Shown piece after piece: positions 24,754 to 33,032 of a stretch of DNA of 64,000 bases. Source of the DNA: Phycisphaerae bacterium (GTDB lineage Bacteria > Planctomycetota > Phycisphaerae > Phycisphaerales > SM1A02); assembly GCA_016873335.1 (NCBI GenBank), contig VGXN01000004.1, positions 1-64,000 on the forward strand, read 5' to 3'. Under the pieces are notes generated by a model. It was given only the letters and a program-made list of their open reading frames with translations, searched no databases and was not told the DNA's origin. A program made the position numbers and the translations under genes. The stretch's first letter is position 1. Every line of letters begins with the position of its first letter.

Positions 24754-27506
24754 CCGCGCGACCTCCACCAGCGAATCACAAGACCGACAAGGAGAAGCGA
24801 AGCGGGCAGCATGAGCGACAACCCCGCTGTCCACTGCAAGCGTTCACGCACGGAGATCTCGCCGATGCGAGAGGTCTGCCGCGCACTGCCACTGTCGCCC
24901 AGACGGGCATCCAGTCCGGCAAGCCACAGTGTGGCGTTGACCGCCAGTTCGCGGTTTCCTGGCGTGACAAGCACATTGCCAGAGCCAGCCACAGTGCGCG
25001 CCGCATCCACCACCGAGGTGAACATCCAGGAGGGCGAACCGATGACGAGCGCACGTGGGCGCATCCCACCGAGGACGGCGCGTTCCGACGCGACCGCCAC
25101 GCTGATGCCAGCGTCGAGCGCGGCTGTCGAGCGCGGATCGGGTGAACGCCTCCGCCAGTCGCGCTCCATGGAACGAGCAGGCGCAGCCGGCGCGAAGAGC
25201 AATCCAATCGCCTCGGCGTTTGTGCGCGCGGGCAACACGGGTACCGCCACTTGAACGCCAACCCTCTGGCCCGCGAGCGCACGAGCAATCGGCAGATCGC
25301 TCTCACCCGCGAGCAGTTCCAGGCGAGTTCTGCGCTCGGTCTTTCCCTCACCCACGGGGATGTCGTCCACGATCACCGAATCTGTCTGCGCAGCAGCGCC
25401 CAACTTGAACGCCGCCTCTGCCCAGGGATCAGGTCGACCCGCAAGCGGACGAAGGCTCGGGCCGATCGACAGCAGCAGCGGTCGTCCCTCCGCGATGAGA
25501 CCTGCGACTGCCTCAAGAAGCGCACGTTCGCGCGCGTCCCTCTCGAGCGACACTGTGCGCGGCGGCACCACCATCCAGACGCTCAGCGGACGCGCGATCG
25601 GCTGTGGCGCCGCAGTCACTTGCCACTCGCGCAGATCGATGCGCGCCGCGCGGCAGGCATCGGCAATCGCCGACACATCGCTGCCATCGCCCGTCGGCAA
25701 CAGGAGCGAACGCTCCTCCGAGTGCACGAGCACCAGTTCCGGACGCGCATCGTCCAAGATGCTGCGCATCGACGCATCGATGAGCTGCTCCATTCGGAAG
25801 CGGCGGTCAAATCGAACGACGCTCGATGCGTCGCTGGCATTCACCGCTAGTGCGGAATCGGGAATGAAGGCGACGCCATGCGGCGATTCGATTACAAGTC
25901 CACCACCCACCGCAAGTCCAACCGAGACATCCTGCAGCGGGTCGTTCTCGAGTGCATCGATCGCATCCACCGTCCGCAGCAGTGCCCGCGCACGCACACC
26001 AAGCTCCGGGCGCATGCGCTGCGCCAGTTCGACAATCTCCGGAGCGGCATCGCTGGCGATGCCACGTTCCACCAGCCATGTCGAGAACGCGCCGAGTTGC
26101 GTCCCCCAGTCGCGGTTGTGCGCGCCGACAACCAACGCAACCTCGCCAGCGTCGGGAAGCGCACGATCGGGGCGACTGACGCGCATCGCATCGATTGTGC
26201 GGAGAATCGCCGGGGTTCCCACCGCGAGGGCGCGCAATGCGCTGCGCACACGTTCGAGTTGCACGCGATCCGCAGAGCCATCCGGGAGTCGGTCGATCAC
26301 CGCGCCCAAGCGATCCGACTCGCTGCCCGCAAACGATGCGAGTCGTTCCATCTCCACGCATCCGTTGTCCACCGCTGCACCGCTGTCCGCGGTCGCCGAT
26401 CGATGGCGACGGATAAGTGCATCCACCCACTGCGCGTAGTCCGCCGCACCGCGCTGCGCCGTCGGATCGATGCGGGTCCATGCGATCTCGGCACCCTCGG
26501 ATGCTGCGGATCGGCGAAGTGCCGCAAGCACATCCTCCAGCTGATCGCCAACACCGCCGCTGAGCGCGCCACCTGAATCGATCCATGTGACGCGCCAGGC
26601 TCCCTTCGTGCCGCGCAACAGCGCAGCCAACTGCGGCGCCACTTCCCACTGCCGCCCCTTGGTCAAGTCGACGGCCGAGCGCAGGAAGGGAGCACGGGCA
26701 ACGATGCAGACCGAAACGGCGATGGCGAGCCCAGCAAGCACACCAGACATGATTCGCAGACTCACCCGGAACGGCGTTCGACCCGATGAGCGTTCCGCAT
26801 CGGTGCGCTGCAGCGCCCATGCGCCTGTCAGAAACAGGAATGTTGCGGCGAGGAAGTAGATCACATCCGCGCTGTCGACTGCGCCCGTGAGGAACCCCTC
26901 AAGTCGCCGGATCGGATCCGCTGCGAAGAGAAGATCAGCCTGATCCGCAGTCAGTGCGGGAGCAACCGAGCGCAGTCCGATCAGCAGCACGAGCCAGAAG
27001 AAGAATGTGCCGAGATAGGCGACCGAAGCGCTTGTCGTCAGCGATCCGAAGAACACGCCTGAAGCGAGCGCCGCGCTTCCAAGAAGAAAGACGCCGAGCG
27101 CGGCACAGAGGCACTCGCCAACATCCGGATCGGCAAGCGATTCAAGCACGGCGAAGGGAGCGCCGACACCGACGAGCACGAGTGCGAACACCCCCACCAT
27201 GCCGGCCAACCAACGCCCAAGCACCAGTGAAGATGGTCCCGTCGGACTTGTGGCGAGCACTTCCCAGAAGCCACTGCGCCGATCCTCCGTCGTCGGTCGC
27301 AGCGAGATGGCGGGCGCAACGAGCAGCATCGCCCAGCCCGCAGCGGCCGCCACCGCACGAATCTCCGCTGGTGCCCCGGGGGCGATGGCGGCGACTCCAG
27401 AGATGACCCCCGTCACCAGCGCAAAGACGGCGAGCGCACCCCACGCCGTTGTGGTCATGAACAGCGCTCCTGTCTCACGACGCGCGATCGACAGCAGCGC
27501 GCGCAT
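24750..27506 (-). CDS. GldF-GldG-like fused ABC-2 permease / auxiliary protein
   Basis: 918 residues with two parts. Residues 1-270 are an ABC-2-type permease with about six membrane segments and the SLRPTTEDRRSGFWEVLATSP motif typical of GldF-like permeases. Residues 280-890 form a GldG-type periplasmic region (WEVAPQLAALLRGTKGAWRVTWID, VLVTPGNRELAVNATLWLAG), closed by a C-terminal membrane helix (LSLMLPASLLLVGLVIRWW). GldF and GldG are separate in Bacteroidetes but fused here. ATG overlaps the ATPase stop (TGATG). The transported substrate is unknown; in Bacteroidetes the homologues are needed for gliding, but that should not be assumed here. Confidence 0.82.
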   Translation of the reverse strand: MRALLSIARRETGALFMTTTAWGALAVFALVTGVISGVAAIAPGAPAEIRAVAAAAGWAMLLVAPAISLRPTTEDRRSGFWEVLATSPTGPSSLVLGRWLAGMVGVFALVLVGVGAPFAVLESLADPDVGECLCAALGVFLLGSAALASGVFFGSLTTSASVAYLGTFFFWLVLLIGLRSVAPALTADQADLLFAADPIRRLEGFLTGAVDSADVIYFLAATFLFLTGAWALQRTDAERSSGRTPFRVSLRIMSGVLAGLAIAVSVCIVARAPFLRSAVDLTKGRQWEVAPQLAALLRGTKGAWRVTWIDSGGALSGGVGDQLEDVLAALRRSAASEGAEIAWTRIDPTAQRGAADYAQWVDALIRRHRSATADSGAAVDNGCVEMERLASFAGSESDRLGAVIDRLPDGSADRVQLERVRSALRALAVGTPAILRTIDAMRVSRPDRALPDAGEVALVVGAHNRDWGTQLGAFSTWLVERGIASDAAPEIVELAQRMRPELGVRARALLRTVDAIDALENDPLQDVSVGLAVGGGLVIESPHGVAFIPDSALAVNASDASSVVRFDRRFRMEQLIDASMRSILDDARPELVLVHSEERSLLLPTGDGSDVSAIADACRAARIDLREWQVTAAPQPIARPLSVWMVVPPRTVSLERDARERALLEAVAGLIAEGRPLLLSIGPSLRPLAGRPDPWAEAAFKLGAAAQTDSVIVDDIPVGEGKTERRTRLELLAGESDLPIARALAGQRVGVQVAVPVLPARTNAEAIGLLFAPAAPARSMERDWRRRSPDPRSTAALDAGISVAVASERAVLGGMRPRALVIGSPSWMFTSVVDAARTVAGSGNVLVTPGNRELAVNATLWLAGLDARLGDSGSARQTSRIGEISVRERLQWTAGLSLMLPASLLLVGLVIRWWRSRG

Positions 27507-28453
27507 CAGCGATTGCCCCCTGCTCGACCGACCAACCTCGCGAACACATCCTCCAAAGGCGGCGTGACGCGCTCAAAGCGCCGCACGGATGCGCCCGAGC
27601 GCTGCAGCACGGCTGCGATTTGAGTCGGCAGTGCAGCCGCATCCGGGTGGCTTTCGTCCGCAGCGACCACGATGCCGGTCCAACCGTCCGCAAGCGACTC
27701 CGACTGCACCTCGAGAACGCCCGCCACGGACCGAAGCGCACCGACATCTCCTCCCGTGCACTCAAGGCCAAAGCGCGCGGCAACGGCGCCGCGGCGGCGA
27801 AGATCGCTTGCCGTCCCCTGCGCCACAAGCCGACCGCCACCAAGCAGCACGAGATGGTCGCAAACCGCCTCGACCTCCGCAAGATTGTGGCTCGAGAAGA
27901 GAACGGTGTGCTCGCCACGCAACGACTGCACAAGTCCGCGAAACGCCTGCGCAGTCATCGGGTCGAGACCCGTGGCAGGTTCATCAAGAATCACAACAGC
28001 GGGCGATGCGACGAGCGCAGCGGCAAGTCCGACGCGCTGACGGAACCCGCGGCTCAACGAACCCACGAGCTTCCGACGCACGGACTCGAGCTGACAGCGC
28101 TCCACCACTCGTGCCACCGCTGCCCTGTGATCACGCGGCGCGACACCCCAGAGACCGCAGCGAAACCGCAAGTACTCATCGACACGTGCTTCGGGCGGCA
28201 GCGCATTCGACTCGGGCAGGTAGCCGATGGAACGCCGCGCGAGCATCGGATCGCGCTGCACGTCCGCCGAACCCACACGCAGGGAGCCTGCATCGGGGGT
28301 GATCGCACCGGCAAGCATGCGAATCGTCGTGGTCTTTCCGGCACCGTTGGGGCCAAGAAATCCGCAGACCGAACCAGAGGGCACCTCAAACGAGAGGTTG
28401 TCCACTGCGCGCGTACGCCCGAAGGACTTGGTGACCTGATCGACGGTGATCAT
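27506..28453 (-). CDS. ABC transporter ATP-binding protein (GldA-like)
   Basis: 315-residue ATPase of the ABC-2 exporter class. Walker A is GPNGAGKTTT, the signature region LSRGFRQRVGLAAAL (an R in the usual LSGG-like motif), Walker B VVILDEPATGLDP, and the H-loop FSSHNLAEVE. The C terminus has the GldA-like accessory domain of about 90 residues. It is the first gene of the three-gene transporter operon and is divergent from the PAS-GAF-receiver gene. Only a weak TATTCA lies 4 nt upstream, so the promoter is uncertain. Confidence 0.87.
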   Translation of the reverse strand: MITVDQVTKSFGRTRAVDNLSFEVPSGSVCGFLGPNGAGKTTTIRMLAGAITPDAGSLRVGSADVQRDPMLARRSIGYLPESNALPPEARVDEYLRFRCGLWGVAPRDHRAAVARVVERCQLESVRRKLVGSLSRGFRQRVGLAAALVASPAVVILDEPATGLDPMTAQAFRGLVQSLRGEHTVLFSSHNLAEVEAVCDHLVLLGGGRLVAQGTASDLRRRGAVAARFGLECTGGDVGALRSVAGVLEVQSESLADGWTGIVVAADESHPDAAALPTQIAAVLQRSGASVRRFERVTPPLEDVFARLVGRAGGNR

Positions 28454-28476
28454 GGTGAATAGGCGGGCGTGAAGCG

Positions 28477-28482
28477 TACACT
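28477..28482 (+). promoter_or_regulatory. -10-like element of the GAF-receiver gene
   Basis: TACACT ends 10 nt before ATG 28493. It supports ATG 28493 as the start; the in-frame GTG at 28469 lies upstream of this hexamer. Confidence 0.5.
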
Positions 28483-28492
28483 CGCCGCTTCG

Positions 28493-29947
28493 ATGCCGAA
28501 CTCGAAGCCCCCCGCATCGCCGCTCAACCTGCTCGACAATGTCGGCGCGGGTATCGGCATCGTGGATGCCACGGGCGAAGTCATCTGGATGACATCGCGC
28601 CTCGCGGAGCAGCCTGCCGAGACGCTTCGGCTCTTTGCCGAACAGTGCGCACTTGCGCTGCCACAGTTTGCCACTTCACCGACGCTCCACCTGCGGAAGC
28701 GTTTTCGATCGGGCTCCAACACGTTCGAACTCCTCATCTCCCCAGCCCCTGGCGGTGGCGCCTCGGGCGTTCTCTTCGATGTTTCCGTCCACACACGCCT
28801 TTCGGAACGCCTCGATGCCGTCGACGCGGCAGGCGCCGACCTGCTCGATCTCGACGCACAGATCGTCAATCCTCTCAATGTGGCGGAACGCCTTGCGCTG
28901 CTCGAAGGGAAGATCGCGCAGGCGATGGAGCGCGAGTTCCCAGGGCAGCCCTACGAAATCCGTCTCCGAAATCGCAAGACCGATCAACTCGAACTGGTCA
29001 TTGGTCACGGCATCGACCCGCTGCGGATCGGTGAATCGATCTTTGCGCGCCCGGCTGCCAACGGCATTTCAGGCATCGTGGCAAGTTCTGGGCGCAGTTT
29101 CATCTGCCCGAACACGGACACGGATCCGAACTACCTGCCTGGACTGCCGGGTGCGCGGTCGAGCCTGACCGTTCCGATGCTGCTTCGGGAGCGTGTGATT
29201 GGCATCGTCAATGTCGAGTCGCTTCGCGCGAATGCGTTCCATGAAGATGACTGCCTCGCGCTCGAGACCTACGGGCGTTACATGGCGATGGCCCTCAACA
29301 TTCTGGACATGCTCATTGTGGAACGCTCATCCACCAGCGAGCGGGTCAGCGCGATCTTGCGAGACGAACTGGCGGTGCCGACGCAGCGTCTTCGGGACGC
29401 CACGATGGACGTTGCCATGGGAAAACTCGGCGCCTTCGAGCATCTCGAACGGGCGCTCGAAATGCTCTCGGCCAGGATCAAGGGTGCGACATCAGGTCCG
29501 CAGTCCGTGCTGGGCATTGATCGCCTGCCCCGCGACCGATCACGCGATCCTTGGATCGAAGGCAAGCGAATCCTTGTTGCCGATGACGATGCGAATGTGC
29601 GCGAGACGATTCAGGGACTGCTTCAGGAGGCGGGCGGACTCGTGGAGAACCGACCCGATGGGAGCGCGGCACTCGAACTCGTTCGGCGCGCCCAAGATGA
29701 GGGCAAGCCCTTCGATCTGGTGATCTCCGATGTGCGCATGCCGGACCGCAACGGATACGAGGTGTTCCGAGGCACACGCGAGGCATCACCCGCGTGCGCG
29801 TTTCTGATGATGACAGGGTTCGGCTACGACCCGAACCATTCGATCGTCCGATCGACGCAAGACGGACTCAGCAATTTCCTGTTCAAGCCCTTCCAGGCAG
29901 GTGTCCTGCTCGAAGAAGTCCGCAAGGCGCTCGGCGCGCCCCAATAG
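28493..29947 (+). CDS. PAS-like / GAF / receiver-domain signalling protein
   Basis: 484 residues. The N terminus (12-105) is PAS-like (NVGAGIGIVDATGEVIWM). A GAF domain (about 140-290; SLTVPMLLRERVIGIVNVES) follows, then a helical linker and a C-terminal response-regulator receiver domain (about 360-484) with acidic pocket DDD, phospho-acceptor D413 (VISDVRMPD), Thr in MMTGFG and Lys in LFKPF. There is no histidine kinase dimerisation or ATPase domain and no output domain, so it may act by protein contact with a partner kinase encoded elsewhere. GTG at 28469 would add 8 residues. Convergent with prmC with one base between. Confidence 0.8.
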   Translation: MPNSKPPASPLNLLDNVGAGIGIVDATGEVIWMTSRLAEQPAETLRLFAEQCALALPQFATSPTLHLRKRFRSGSNTFELLISPAPGGGASGVLFDVSVHTRLSERLDAVDAAGADLLDLDAQIVNPLNVAERLALLEGKIAQAMEREFPGQPYEIRLRNRKTDQLELVIGHGIDPLRIGESIFARPAANGISGIVASSGRSFICPNTDTDPNYLPGLPGARSSLTVPMLLRERVIGIVNVESLRANAFHEDDCLALETYGRYMAMALNILDMLIVERSSTSERVSAILRDELAVPTQRLRDATMDVAMGKLGAFEHLERALEMLSARIKGATSGPQSVLGIDRLPRDRSRDPWIEGKRILVADDDANVRETIQGLLQEAGGLVENRPDGSAALELVRRAQDEGKPFDLVISDVRMPDRNGYEVFRGTREASPACAFLMMTGFGYDPNHSIVRSTQDGLSNFLFKPFQAGVLLEEVRKALGAPQ

Positions 29948-29948
29948 G

Positions 29949-30920
29949 TCACGGGGTGCGCCGCGCGCGGAGCAGCCGCGGCAGGCGCTCAAGATCGCGC
30001 AGCACCACAGCCTCCATCAGTCCGCTCGATGATGCGATCTGCCGAGCAGCCTGCTCTTGGCTTGCAGCGATCTCGCACAGGAGCACGCCGCCAGGGCGGA
30101 GAAGGCGAGGCGCACACTCCACCACGCGCCGCACCACTGCAAGCCCGTCCACACCACCGCGGAGCGCAGTCTCCGGCTCCCAAGCTCGGACATTCTGCGG
30201 CACATCCTTCCACTCCGCATCGCTGACATACGGCGGATTCGCGCACAGCACGTCGACACTGCCCTCGATACCGAAATCGGCGAGCGCACCATCCAAATCT
30301 CCCTGCACGACCTCGACGACAGACTCGAGCCTGTTCGCAGCGACATTCCGACGCGCAAGTTCCACGGCAGCTGGCACAACATCCGTTGCAATCACCCGAA
30401 GCCCACGAAGCGCATCGACCTCCGAGGCGCCGCGTTCATCCGCTCCCGGCCCCTTCCATGCCAACTGCCGCCGCCCCGTGCGCTGAACGCGCAGTGCGCG
30501 CGCCACTGCGATGGCGATGCACCCAGTCCCCGTACAGAGATCCACGATGCACAGCGGCGCACCCGTCTCACATGCTGCACCCGCGATGCGAACCGCTTCC
30601 TCCACGAGCAACTCCGTGCACGGACGCGGAATCAGCGTCGACGGTCCGACCTCAAGCTCACATCCGTGGAACGCCCACCGACCGACGAGGTACTGCACCG
30701 GTTCATGCCGACCGGCGCGCTGCACCAGTGCACGGAGCTTCGCAAGTTCCTCCGCCGTCGCCACGCGATCCACATCGAGGTACGTCCGCAGGCGTTCACA
30801 CTCGAGGACATGCGCGATCAACAGGTCGGAGGACAACTGCGGCGATTCGACCCCCTTTTCTTCGAGAAACAGGTTCATCCATGCGCGCAAGCGGCGAATC
30901 GTCCATGGCTCTGCCACCAC
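29949..30920 (-). CDS. prmC: peptide chain release factor N5-glutamine methyltransferase PrmC
   Basis: Methylates the GGQ glutamine of release factors RF1/RF2. The 323-residue protein has the N-terminal helical domain (LLIAHVLECERLRTYLD), SAM-binding IVDLCTGTGCIAIAVA and the catalytic NPPY tetrapeptide (CANPPYVSDAEW). An internal insert of about 20 residues near VQRTGRRQLAWKGPGADERG is longer than usual. The start is GTG, either 30920 or 30917 (GTGGTG). A -10-like TACGAT ends only 3 nt before the first GTG, which suggests transcription begins at or inside the start codons. Confidence 0.9.
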   Translation of the reverse strand: MVAEPWTIRRLRAWMNLFLEEKGVESPQLSSDLLIAHVLECERLRTYLDVDRVATAEELAKLRALVQRAGRHEPVQYLVGRWAFHGCELEVGPSTLIPRPCTELLVEEAVRIAGAACETGAPLCIVDLCTGTGCIAIAVARALRVQRTGRRQLAWKGPGADERGASEVDALRGLRVIATDVVPAAVELARRNVAANRLESVVEVVQGDLDGALADFGIEGSVDVLCANPPYVSDAEWKDVPQNVRAWEPETALRGGVDGLAVVRRVVECAPRLLRPGGVLLCEIAASQEQAARQIASSSGLMEAVVLRDLERLPRLLRARRTP

Positions 30921-30923
30921 CGA

Positions 30924-30929
30924 ATCGTA
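30924..30929 (-). promoter_or_regulatory. -10-like element of prmC
   Basis: The minus strand reads TACGAT, ending 3 nt before GTG 30920. A start 7 nt downstream of the hexamer falls at 30917, exactly the second GTG, consistent with a leaderless message. Confidence 0.45.
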
Positions 30930-30942
30930 ACGCGTGGGGAGG

Positions 30943-30948
30943 TAGAAT
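30943..30948 (+). promoter_or_regulatory. -10-like element of the 30964 gene
   Basis: TAGAAT ends 15 nt before ATG 30964, driving the small hypothetical gene and the coupled glycosyltransferase. Confidence 0.5.
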
Positions 30949-30963
30949 CATCGGTCCCACCCA

Positions 30964-31425
30964 ATGAGCACCGAGACCACGAGCCAGATTCTGCGAACCA
31001 TCGAGTCCGCGGCGCGAGAAGCGAGGGTGTTCGGTGCAATCACCCGCAGCGGCGGACGGTTGGTATGCGCAGCATCGGGTTCCGCGTCAGCAGCGGAGTA
31101 CGCGCTCGAAGTCGGAGTGGATGGGTGGCGACTCTCTCTCCGCACCGCTGATCGCTGGCTGAGCGAGTCCATCGAATCCTCGCTTGTCGAGTCGCGCGAC
31201 TCCATCGAAGACCTGTTTCGCGAGGCGCTGCTCGACCTCGGTTCCAAAGTTGATCCGCCCCGCGTCAAGCACTTCCGCGATGATGCGAAGCGATATGTCT
31301 TCGAGACAGTGCTTCCTGCCGATGGCAGCGATGCGGAGGTCGCGGCGCGGTTGCAACTGTTCCTGCTGGCGTTCGAGTCGATGTTCCGCCTGCTCGGCGA
31401 CATGGACAGCGAACCGGAGGGCTGA
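30964..31425 (+). CDS. small conserved-looking hypothetical protein
   Basis: 153 residues, acidic and predicted soluble. I do not recognise a family. The middle has alternating strands (GRLVCAASGS, YALEVGVDGWRLSLRT) flanked by helices (ESIESSLVESRDSIEDLFREALLDLG; VAARLQLFLLAFESMFRLLG), a compact alpha/beta fold of the kind seen in YbjN/Tir-chaperone-like proteins, but this is only a visual likeness. The stop overlaps the glycosyltransferase ATG (TGATG), so the two proteins are likely made together; it may be a partner or chaperone of that enzyme. Confidence 0.7.
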   Translation: MSTETTSQILRTIESAAREARVFGAITRSGGRLVCAASGSASAAEYALEVGVDGWRLSLRTADRWLSESIESSLVESRDSIEDLFREALLDLGSKVDPPRVKHFRDDAKRYVFETVLPADGSDAEVAARLQLFLLAFESMFRLLGDMDSEPEG

Positions 31426-32981
31426 TGAGCGCGCCATCCGTCCTGATGTTGGGATGGGAGTTCCCGCCGTTCATCACGGGCGGGCTTGGCACGGCCTGCC
31501 ACGGGCTGACGCGCGCACTGAAGCAGGCAGGATGCGATGTGACCTTCGTGCTTCCGCGAGCGGTTGACCACACGCACGCTTCGCACGTGCGTTTGGTCTC
31601 GCCCGAAGGGCTCCCAACTGCGTACTCGAACTCCGCCGGCGGCTGGGCCCCCGCACCCGCTGCACGCATCATCGAGTCGACCGCAGATGCGGCGTCAAGC
31701 GCCGACTTCCATCCGAGCGATTCGCCCGCGTCCGCAGCGGTACGCCGTGAGGCACTGCTTCGGGGAACGCCCGAACGCATCGACATCCTCCGCCTTGGCA
31801 GCACGAATCAAGGCGCGTACGGTTCGGTCGGAAACCGCATGCACGTCTCGCTGAAGTCTGGTGCAACCTTGGACGGCGGCACAGGCGCACGCGACCCACA
31901 GACGATGATCGCGCGGCTGATCGCGGCTGGTGTCGAGCCTGCACTCGCGTGGGAGCAAGTGGTGATCGATCTGGCAATCCCGGAAGCTGTGTCGCTCCCG
32001 GCGCGTGCCGCGCAATCGCTCCGGGGCGGATACGAGGGCGATCTGGTCCTTGCCGCGGAGCGTTATGCGCAGTTCTGCGTGCAGTCGACGCGCGACCTGA
32101 ACTTCGACATCATTCACGCGCATGACTGGCTCACCTACCCGGCGGGGCTTGCGCTCGCCCGCCTCACGGGACGCCCGCTCGTGGTCCATGTGCATGCGAC
32201 CGAGTTCGATCGCTCCGGCACGCATGTCAATCAGCAGGTTTACAACATCGAACGGCGCGGCATGCATGGCGCCGTGCGAGTCATGGCGGTCAGCAATCTC
32301 ACCCGAAATCTGCTTGTGAACCGCTACGGACTCTCACCGAACAAGATCGATGTGGTCTACAACGGCGTCGATCTGGAGCCTGGGTCCTACGGCATCAAGC
32401 GCATCGAGCGCGGGGAGCGCATCGTGCTGTATTTCGGGCGCATCACCATGCAGAAGGGACCCGAGTACTTCGTGCGCGCCGCCAAACGCGTTCTTGAAGT
32501 GGAGAAGAACGTGCGATTCGTGGTGGCAGGATCCGGGGATCTCGCAAGCTCCATGATCGAGATGGCTGCGAGCCTCGGGATCGGTGGCAAGATGACCTTC
32601 ACAGGGTTCCTTCGTGGGCGGGACATTCCGCGTGTGTTCTCGATGGCGGATCTCTATGTGATGCCGAGCGTTTCGGAACCCTTCGGTATCGCACCACTCG
32701 AGGCGATGGGGCACCGTGTGCCCGTGATCATCTCCAAGAACTCGGGCGTTTCCGAGGTGCTCACCCACGCGCTCAAGGTGGACTTCTGGGATGTGGATGA
32801 CATGGCGAACAAGATTGTCGCCGTCCTGCGTCACCCTCCCCTTCGCGCCGAACTGCGCGACCGCGGACTCTTCGAGGTTCGAGGCATCACGTGGGACGGC
32901 GCAGCGAAGCGGTGCATCACTTCCTATCAGAGCGCGATGAACGCAGTGCGCCGCATCCCCGCCGGTCCCCGCCACGCCTGA
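31425..32981 (+). CDS. glycosyltransferase, GT4/glycogen-synthase-like
   Basis: 518-residue GT-B fold enzyme. The N terminus LMLGWEFPPFITGGLGTACHGLTRAL is the acceptor-side signature of glycogen-synthase-like and GT4 enzymes. The donor-binding half contains IVLYFGRITMQKGPEYFVRAA and the E-x7-E region SEPFGIAPLEAMGHRVPVI. An unusual insert of about 150 residues (residues 60-210) separates the first strands from the FDIIHAHDWLTYPAGLAL motif. It is coupled to the small upstream gene. Whether it makes a storage glucan or modifies envelope sugars is not decidable here. Confidence 0.85.
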   Translation: MSAPSVLMLGWEFPPFITGGLGTACHGLTRALKQAGCDVTFVLPRAVDHTHASHVRLVSPEGLPTAYSNSAGGWAPAPAARIIESTADAASSADFHPSDSPASAAVRREALLRGTPERIDILRLGSTNQGAYGSVGNRMHVSLKSGATLDGGTGARDPQTMIARLIAAGVEPALAWEQVVIDLAIPEAVSLPARAAQSLRGGYEGDLVLAAERYAQFCVQSTRDLNFDIIHAHDWLTYPAGLALARLTGRPLVVHVHATEFDRSGTHVNQQVYNIERRGMHGAVRVMAVSNLTRNLLVNRYGLSPNKIDVVYNGVDLEPGSYGIKRIERGERIVLYFGRITMQKGPEYFVRAAKRVLEVEKNVRFVVAGSGDLASSMIEMAASLGIGGKMTFTGFLRGRDIPRVFSMADLYVMPSVSEPFGIAPLEAMGHRVPVIISKNSGVSEVLTHALKVDFWDVDDMANKIVAVLRHPPLRAELRDRGLFEVRGITWDGAAKRCITSYQSAMNAVRRIPAGPRHA

Positions 32982-33017
32982 TTCACTGCGCGTCGCAACT
33001 GCGCTGCACGGCGCTCC

Positions 33018-33023
33018 TATACT
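33018..33023 (+). promoter_or_regulatory. -10-like element of putA
   Basis: TATACT ends 9 nt before ATG 33033 in the 51 bp gap after the glycosyltransferase gene. It is one of the best -10 matches in the window. Confidence 0.55.
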
Positions 33024-33032
33024 CGCAGCACG

